A stretch of 36,632 bases of DNA from an uncultured Pedobacter sp. (GTDB lineage: Bacteria; Bacteroidota; Bacteroidia; Sphingobacteriales; Sphingobacteriaceae): positions 1 to 36,632 of the forward strand of contig NZ_CAJYOJ010000057.1 in the NCBI RefSeq assembly GCF_913776295.1. The letters run 5' to 3'. Below are positions 31,746 through 36,632 of the stretch, in pieces. Under the pieces are notes generated by a model. That model did no database searches and was not told the origin of the DNA. It saw nothing but the letters and a program-made list of their open reading frames with translations. Position numbers and translations under genes: made by a program. Every line of letters begins with the position of its first letter. Positions within the stretch are counted from its first letter, which is position 1.

Positions 31746-32870
31746 TTACCCTTTCTCAATTCCAGATTTGGTAGCCACTGGTTTTTTCCTTCTGAAAACC
31801 GGGAAAGTCATCGGGCTTCTTGCGGGGCGCTCATCTCCCAATAGCACGCCCCATTGTTTAAAAGATTCTGTACGATCGAAGATAATCTTCAATACCGCCA
31901 CAATTGGCAAGGCCAGGAACATCCCCGAAATGCCCGCTATGCTGCCGCCGATAAATACCCCTAAAATGGCGAACAAAGCATTTATCTTCACCTTAGAGCC
32001 TACAATACGCGGCATCAGAATGTTATTATCCAGAAACTGAACAAAGGCGATTACCCCTAAAACGGTAAGTACCGGCCATAACTCCTGTGAGGAAGTTAGC
32101 GTTAACAACACCCCTATTACGTTACCGATTAAGGCCCCCACGTAAGGGATCAGGTTGAGGATGGCAAAGATTACTCCAATTAACAGGGCATGTTTGATAC
32201 CGATCAGCATAAGTATCCCACCCAATAAAATGGTCATATAAGTAATCTGAATTAACAATCCGATCAGATAACTTTTGATGATCGATTCGGTCTCGTAAAT
32301 AGCCTCCTTAACTTTCGGATGATCATCTGCTTTAAACCACATAAAAATAAAACGCAAGATGATATCTTTATAAAAGAGCATCAGGTAAATATAAATGGGC
32401 AGCAAACCGATAAATACAAAAATACCGCTTAAAGTAACCGCAGCTCCACCAGCCATTGAGGTTCCCATGTTCATCAAATCATCACTTTTAGCCTGGATAA
32501 AGGCCTTTTGCTGTTTATCGTTATAATGGGTAATGCGACTGATCCAATCGCTTAATGAGTTGATATGTTGCGTAACATTGGCCTTGATCTGCGGAAAATC
32601 TTTGACTAAAATCCCAATCTGGTTGGAGAAAAACCAAATGATCAAAGCCACAAAAAGGGCCACCAATAATATGGGTAAAATAATGGCCAATGTTTCGGGT
32701 ACTTTTTTCTTTTTTAAAAAGCGATAGACGGGTAACAGCATTATGCTGATGAAAAATGCCATCAATATCGGCATGATAATATCTCGTCCGATAACCATCA
32801 CTGCTGCAATGGCCATCAGTCCCAACAATTCTATTGATCGTTTTACGGTTAGGGGTAAATTGTTCGTCAT
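31746..32870 (-). CDS. AI-2E family transporter
   Basis: 374 residues with about seven or eight membrane helices. Two early helices (LMAIAAVMVIGRDIIMPILMAFF) and a soluble loop of about 100 residues come first. The typical C-terminal region follows, with LLIQITYMTILLGGILMLIG, AILNLIPYVGALIG, LDNNILMPRIVGSKVKINAL and LFAILGVFIGGSIAGISGMFLALP. The family exports autoinducer-2 or other small solutes and includes Na+/H+ antiporters, so the substrate is uncertain. It is convergent with map and divergent from mnmE. Confidence 0.9.
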   Translation of the reverse strand: MTNNLPLTVKRSIELLGLMAIAAVMVIGRDIIMPILMAFFISIMLLPVYRFLKKKKVPETLAIILPILLVALFVALIIWFFSNQIGILVKDFPQIKANVTQHINSLSDWISRITHYNDKQQKAFIQAKSDDLMNMGTSMAGGAAVTLSGIFVFIGLLPIYIYLMLFYKDIILRFIFMWFKADDHPKVKEAIYETESIIKSYLIGLLIQITYMTILLGGILMLIGIKHALLIGVIFAILNLIPYVGALIGNVIGVLLTLTSSQELWPVLTVLGVIAFVQFLDNNILMPRIVGSKVKINALFAILGVFIGGSIAGISGMFLALPIVAVLKIIFDRTESFKQWGVLLGDERPARSPMTFPVFRRKKPVATKSGIEKG

Positions 32871-33074
32871 AAAAGCTTATTCTGATTTGAGATTTAAACA
32901 CAGGTAGTGTTGAAATGTTTTGAATAATTGCTTTGCGTGTGGGGTTCGCCTACTACCATTAGTTTGGAGTTGTGCGTTGGGAGTTTAGAGACCGTTAAGC
33001 AATTTAAACAATTAACCATTTAACCATAATTAAAAAAATTACTTCATTTACACCATATCCCCATAGATTAGACT

Positions 33075-33082
33075 TATTTTTG
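33075..33082 (+). promoter_or_regulatory. mnmE promoter -7 element
   Basis: TATTTTTG fits TAnnTTTG and lies 17 bases before the mnmE ATG. No clear TTG is found 19 bases upstream. TTAACCAT is repeated in tandem around 33017-33035, of unknown meaning. Confidence 0.45.
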
Positions 33083-33099
33083 CTGCTTCAATACCACAT

Positions 33100-34458
33100 A
33101 TGAACAATCAAGATACCATTATTGCTTTGTCTACTCCTTCTGGCGCTGGTGCTATTGGCGTCATCCGCTTATCTGGCCCGGAAGCTATTTCGCTTACCAA
33201 TGCCGTATTTGCCGGAAAGGATTTAGAAAAGCAGGCTTCGCATACTTTACATTTTGGCCTGATCAAAGATGGCAATCATATCGTGGATGAGGTGGTAGCA
33301 GGCTTGTTTGTGGCCCCAAAATCGTATACCAAAGAAAATGTGGTCGAAATTTCCTGCCATGGTTCTAATTATATCATTCAACAGATTATCAACCTGTTAA
33401 TCAGCAAAGGTGCCCGGGCAGCTAAACCAGGCGAATTCACGTTGCGTGCCTTTTTAAACGGCGCTTTCGATCTGAGCCAGGCAGAAGCAGTTGCCGATTT
33501 AATTGCTTCCAACTCCAGGGCTTCGCATGACGTGGCCATGCAGCAAATGCGCGGTGGTTTTGCTAATGAATTAAAATCCCTGCGCGAACAGTTGATCCAT
33601 TTTGCTTCCATGATTGAGCTTGAACTCGATTTCGCCGAAGAAGATGTAGAATTTGCCAACCGGGAACAGCTTAAAAACCTGGTTAACAAAATCAATTACG
33701 TGCTGCAACGCTTAATTTCCTCTTTCGAAATGGGAAATGTAATTAAAAACGGTGTGCCCATTGTTATCGCGGGTAAGCCCAATGTAGGTAAATCTACCCT
33801 GTTAAATGCCCTCTTGAATGAGGAACGTGCCATCGTTTCGGATATTGCCGGCACCACCCGCGATACCATTGAAGATGAACTAACCATTGGCGGGGTAGTT
33901 TTCCGTTTTATCGATACCGCAGGAATCCGTGATACCGCCGATATTATTGAAGCGCTGGGTGTAGAACGCACGCTGGAGAAAATGAAACAGGCCAAACTGA
34001 TCATTTATATGGCCGATGCGGCCCAAAGCATTGCCGAAATTGAAGAGCAGATCAGCGGTTTAGCGCAATTGGGTATCCCTTATTTAATTTTGGTCAATAA
34101 AGCCGAACTTCTGAATGATACACAACGCAAAGCCTTCGAAGCTTTAGATGTTGTATTTATTTCAGCCAAAGAAAAACAGGGAATAGACGAACTGAAAACC
34201 ACCCTACTGGAACAGGTTAACCTGCACCATATCAATACCAGCGAAACTTTGGTGACCAATATCCGCCATGTAGAAGCTTTAAAACAGACTGAACACGCGC
34301 TGCAAAGGGTTTTGGCCAATGTAGATAATCCGGTAACCTCCGATTTTTTAGCCATGGATATTAAACAGGCCCTGCATTATCTCGGTGAAATTACCGGTAC
34401 GGTAACTACCGACGATTTGTTGGAGAATATTTTTACGAAGTTTTGTATCGGAAAGTAA
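33100..34458 (+). CDS. mnmE: tRNA modification GTPase MnmE
   Basis: 452 residues, full length. The N-terminal formyl-THF-binding domain begins DTIIALSTPSGAGAIGVIRLSGPEA. The G domain has GKPNVGKST (residues 225-233), AGTTRD, DTAGIRDT and NKAE. The C-terminus is FCIGK with the conserved Cys449. With MnmG it modifies the wobble uridine of several tRNAs. Its 3' end is a known integration target for mobile elements in other bacteria, and the gene is followed by mobile-element remnants here. Confidence 0.97.
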   Translation: MNNQDTIIALSTPSGAGAIGVIRLSGPEAISLTNAVFAGKDLEKQASHTLHFGLIKDGNHIVDEVVAGLFVAPKSYTKENVVEISCHGSNYIIQQIINLLISKGARAAKPGEFTLRAFLNGAFDLSQAEAVADLIASNSRASHDVAMQQMRGGFANELKSLREQLIHFASMIELELDFAEEDVEFANREQLKNLVNKINYVLQRLISSFEMGNVIKNGVPIVIAGKPNVGKSTLLNALLNEERAIVSDIAGTTRDTIEDELTIGGVVFRFIDTAGIRDTADIIEALGVERTLEKMKQAKLIIYMADAAQSIAEIEEQISGLAQLGIPYLILVNKAELLNDTQRKAFEALDVVFISAKEKQGIDELKTTLLEQVNLHHINTSETLVTNIRHVEALKQTEHALQRVLANVDNPVTSDFLAMDIKQALHYLGEITGTVTTDDLLENIFTKFCIGK

Positions 34459-34716
34459 AAAGACTAAATAGCACAAACTAAAACAAAGCAAATAGCTATT
34501 AATCAGCCATTAATTATTTATAAAATTAGTAGTGTTTTTATTAGTTTAGATCGGTTTTGCTAAAATTTGCCCCCTATTTGCCCCTCTAAGTAATAATATT
34601 TTATTTTTTTTAACTGGGGCGAGATTATGTCACTTAAGGTACCTTAATGCACCTAAATGCATTATAATGTACTTTATTGCAGTGATAATGATTTTCTCGC
34701 CTATAAATAAAGTATT
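34459..34716. repeat. Repeat-rich stretch downstream of mnmE: 10-bp array inside inverted repeats
   Basis: TTTGCCCC occurs twice, three bases apart, near 34566-34584. GGCGAGA (34618-34624) and TCTCGCC (34695-34701) are perfect inverted repeats. Between them runs a 10-bp-periodic array: GTACCTTAAT (34639), GCACCTAAAT (34649), GCATTATAAT (34659), GTACTTTATT (34669), GCAGTGATAA (34679). A perfect 14-bp palindrome TTAAGGTACCTTAA covers 34634-34647. It lies just before the broken helix-turn-helix gene. It could be an operator or recombination site of a lost integrative element. Confidence 0.55.
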
Positions 34717-35190
34717 ATGAGTTCAAATATTAGAATCAAATAGTTTTGTCGCCATTGCGGACAAGAGTTTATCGCAAGAACAACTGTAACAAAGTATTGC
34801 AGCGAAACGTGTACTAAGAGGGCTTACAAGGTGAAAATTAGGAACGAGAAAATGCGAAAGAGTAAAGCTGAAGTAACCTGTGAAAAGATAGAGGAAAGCG
34901 CAATACTAAATCAAAATTCTTATTTTGAAATAAAAACATTTGATTATTTAACAGTAGCTGAAGCGGAAACACTATAAAAATGTGATCGTCGCACCATTTA
35001 TAGACTCATTGATACAGGCAGGATTCCTTCTGCAAACCTATCCGTTAGACGTATTCGGATTTTAAAAAAAGATATAGACGCATTATTTGCAATCTCTGAT
35101 AAAAGTGACTTGCCGGTAAATACGCCAAATATCAATTTTGAAAAAATACAATTGAAAGATTGTTATAGCATAACTGAAATTATTTATTAA
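34717..35190 (+). pseudogene. Zinc-ribbon/helix-turn-helix mobile-element protein broken by in-frame stops
   Basis: One frame of 157 codons starts MSSNIRIK and is interrupted by TAG (34741-34743) and TAA (34975-34977), then ends at TAA (35188-35190). It shows the order typical of Bacteroidota element proteins encoded next to integrases: a zinc ribbon (CRHCG, YCSETC) with a basic segment, a MerR/excisionase-type helix-turn-helix (DYLTVAEAETL, CDRRTIYRLIDTGRIPSANL, DIDALF) and the start of a second one (DCYSITEI). No frameshift is needed, so the decay looks recent. CTA-TAA probably replaced Leu-Leu. Confidence 0.7.
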
Positions 35191-35296
35191 AAATCTCACA
35201 AAACGATCAATGAAAGTGATAGTCATAATTACCTTTACTTCAATTCGTGATTCTTACATTTCACCCGCCATTTTCCGCATTTCGGTTACAAAACGG

Positions 35297-35327
35297 TTTT
35301 AACGCTCGCAGTGTAGCGGTAGCTTTG
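35297..35327 (+). promoter_or_regulatory. Candidate promoter of the RND efflux operon
   Basis: TTTT (35297-35300), 19 bases, TAGCTTTG (35320-35327). The -7 element is perfect and the -33 differs from TTTG by one base. It lies 24 bases before the adaptor ATG. Confidence 0.55.
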
Positions 35328-35350
35328 CCTAAAAAGTAAGACAGAGCGGA

Positions 35351-36493
35351 ATGTTACCAAAAAAATACCTCAAAATCCTCAATGCAGGATTTCTGGCATC
35401 CTTTGCAGTACTTCTCACGAGCTGCGGAGGAAGCAGAGATCAGGACAGGACCAAGCAGGCAGAACCTGTTCAGGCAGAAATCATGACCCTTGATCCGGAA
35501 GAAGCGATGGTGGAGCAAACCTTTCCTGCCAGCTTGCAAGGTAAGGACAATGTACAGTTGCGGCCGCAAATCAGCGGGTACATCGATAAAATTTATGTGG
35601 ATGAAGGCGCTTATGTAAGAGCCGGACAACCTGTATTCAGGATCAACGCCAGTGTATACCGGGAGCAGAAAAATACGGCGTCGGCGGCATTGGGAATGGC
35701 AAAATCACAATTAGCATCTGCAAAACTGGAACTGGATAAATATAAAGTGCTGACGGATAATAAAGTCGTGGCCGATTTCCAGTACCGGAAAGCCAAGACC
35801 AATTATGACAATGCGCTCGCTGCCGTAAAACAGCAGCAGGCGCTTGTTGCCTCGGCCGATCTCAATGTGGGATTTTCTATCGTCAAAGCGCCGGTAAGCG
35901 GTTACATCGGCCGGATTCCCAACCGGATCGGCGCACTGGTAGGACCCAATGATGCGCAGGCTTTAACTACCCTGTCGCAGGTAAGTGAAATTTATGTCTA
36001 CTTTTCGCTTCCCGAAAAGGAAATCCTGAACATCAATGCCACCCGCCCCGGAAAAACCCTGATCGAAAAACTGAAAGGCTTTCGGGACATTACTTTACTG
36101 CTCGCAGATGGCAAACCCTACAGCCACGCCGGGAAAATCGACATGATGGACGGACAGTTCGATCCGAACACCGGTTCCGTATCGCTACGTGCTTCCTTTT
36201 CGAATCCCGAAGGCCTTCTCCGGACCGGTAACACCGGGCAGATCGTGCTGAAAACAATTCAGCAGAATGTTTATAAGATTCCTTTGCTTGCTACCTATGA
36301 AGTACAGGACAAAATATTTGTGGGACTGTTGAACCGTCAGAATAAAGTGACCCGGAAAGCCTTAAAAGATTTTACAAGGTCGGGAAATTTCTACCTGCTG
36401 AAATCAGGCTTTGCACCGGGCGACCGGATCGTGGCCAACGAGCTGGCTTCCATTCCTGAAAATTCCGTCATTACTCCAAAAGCGGTTCAATAA
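35351..36493 (+). CDS. RND efflux periplasmic adaptor lipoprotein (AcrA/MexA family)
   Basis: 380 residues with lipobox LTSC at about residue 25. The barrel-sandwich halves VQLRPQISGYIDKIYVDEGAYVRAGQPVFRIN and FSIVKAPVSGYIGRIPNRIGALV flank an alpha-hairpin (about residues 105-170). Beta-barrel and membrane-proximal domains follow (GKIDMMDGQFDPNTGSVSLRASFSNPEGLLRTG). It links an inner-membrane RND pump to an outer-membrane channel. The pump gene starts 12 bp later. The gene looks more GC-rich by eye than mnmE, in keeping with acquisition along with the mobile-element remnants, though this is a rough estimate. Confidence 0.93.
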   Translation: MLPKKYLKILNAGFLASFAVLLTSCGGSRDQDRTKQAEPVQAEIMTLDPEEAMVEQTFPASLQGKDNVQLRPQISGYIDKIYVDEGAYVRAGQPVFRINASVYREQKNTASAALGMAKSQLASAKLELDKYKVLTDNKVVADFQYRKAKTNYDNALAAVKQQQALVASADLNVGFSIVKAPVSGYIGRIPNRIGALVGPNDAQALTTLSQVSEIYVYFSLPEKEILNINATRPGKTLIEKLKGFRDITLLLADGKPYSHAGKIDMMDGQFDPNTGSVSLRASFSNPEGLLRTGNTGQIVLKTIQQNVYKIPLLATYEVQDKIFVGLLNRQNKVTRKALKDFTRSGNFYLLKSGFAPGDRIVANELASIPENSVITPKAVQ

Positions 36494-36505
36494 AACTTTT
36501 CGGAT

Positions 36506-36632
36506 ATGTTCAATAAAATTATCAGAAGACCCGTACTGGCTACGGTAATCTCCATTATACTGGTGCTGCTGGGTATTGTAGGCCTGCAGCGCATCCCGAT
36601 GACGCAGTTTCCTGAAATTGCCCCGCCTACCG
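36506..36632 (+). CDS. RND efflux pump inner-membrane transporter (AcrB family), 5' part only
   Basis: The first 42 residues (MFNKIIRRPVLATVISIILV, then IPMTQFPEIAPPT) are the standard start of AcrB/MexB-type pumps: a cytoplasmic basic start, first membrane helix, then the porter-domain entry YPEIAPPT-like motif. The gene is cut by the window edge; a full pump has about 1,040 residues. It lies 12 bp after the adaptor and is co-transcribed. The proton-driven pump would expel drugs or toxic compounds; the substrate cannot be told. Confidence 0.92.
   Translation, partial: MFNKIIRRPVLATVISIILVLLGIVGLQRIPMTQFPEIAPPT

Noticed and set aside
32521..32901. 126-codon minus-strand open frame overlapping the AI-2E gene start
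   Set aside because: It is in another frame of the AI-2E gene, which has clear family motifs.
1..36632. CRISPR arrays, tRNA or rRNA genes, intact insertion sequences
   Set aside because: No regularly spaced identical repeats, no cloverleaf or rRNA-like sequence and no transposase or integrase frame were found on reading both strands.

Overview
The window looks like a chromosomal segment of a Sphingobacteriaceae-type Bacteroidota, most likely Pedobacter or a close relative. The evidence is a SusC/SusD pair with a FecI/FecR switch and an STN domain, lipoproteins with a Cys-Lys-Lys lipobox, HmuY-like haem lipoproteins, promoters of the Bacteroidota form TTTG/TTG-N19-TAnnTTTG, and small palindromic intergenic repeats. 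The assignment rests on protein families and motifs read by eye, not on a database search.

Positions 149-12763, all minus strand, hold a surface-signalling nutrient-uptake locus. In transcription order it reads ECF sigma factor, FecR anti-sigma factor, SusC (split by a one-base frameshift), SusD, DUF4843 lipoprotein, PKD-like lipoprotein, a repeat-filled gap, a DUF4369/TlpA thioredoxin protein and a secreted trypsin-like protease with a PDZ domain. No glycosidase is present, so a peptide or protein substrate (RagAB-like) is more likely than a glycan. Between fecR and susC the opposite strand carries a near-ideal promoter and terminator for an antisense RNA of about 90 nt covering the susC leader.

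Positions 13638-26458 are a haem-acquisition island. A minus-strand run encodes two HmuY lipoproteins, an immunoglobulin-like lipoprotein, a third divergent HmuY-like lipoprotein, a second immunoglobulin-like lipoprotein, an S41 protease, a TonB-dependent receptor and a haem oxygenase. A divergent operon encodes the haem ABC importer HmuTUV, and an AraC regulator lies convergent to it. Together these would strip haem from host or environmental proteins, move it through both membranes and open the ring to release iron. The hmuY promoter region and the araC promoter region share a 23-bp inverted repeat, and the divergent region also has 21-bp-spaced direct repeats.

Positions 26459-31664 carry regulators and housekeeping genes: a LytTR response regulator, a 59-residue histone H1-like protein with its own perfect promoter, a membrane-anchored AraC regulator, a Crp/Fnr-like regulator and methionine aminopeptidase. 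A strong bidirectional hairpin separates the last from an AI-2E family transporter (minus strand). mnmE follows at 33100-34458.

Downstream of mnmE is what looks like a decayed integration site: a 10-bp-periodic repeat array framed by inverted repeats, a zinc-ribbon/helix-turn-helix mobile-element gene broken by in-frame stops, and then an RND efflux operon (adaptor complete, pump cut by the window edge). No tRNA, rRNA, CRISPR array or intact transposase was seen.
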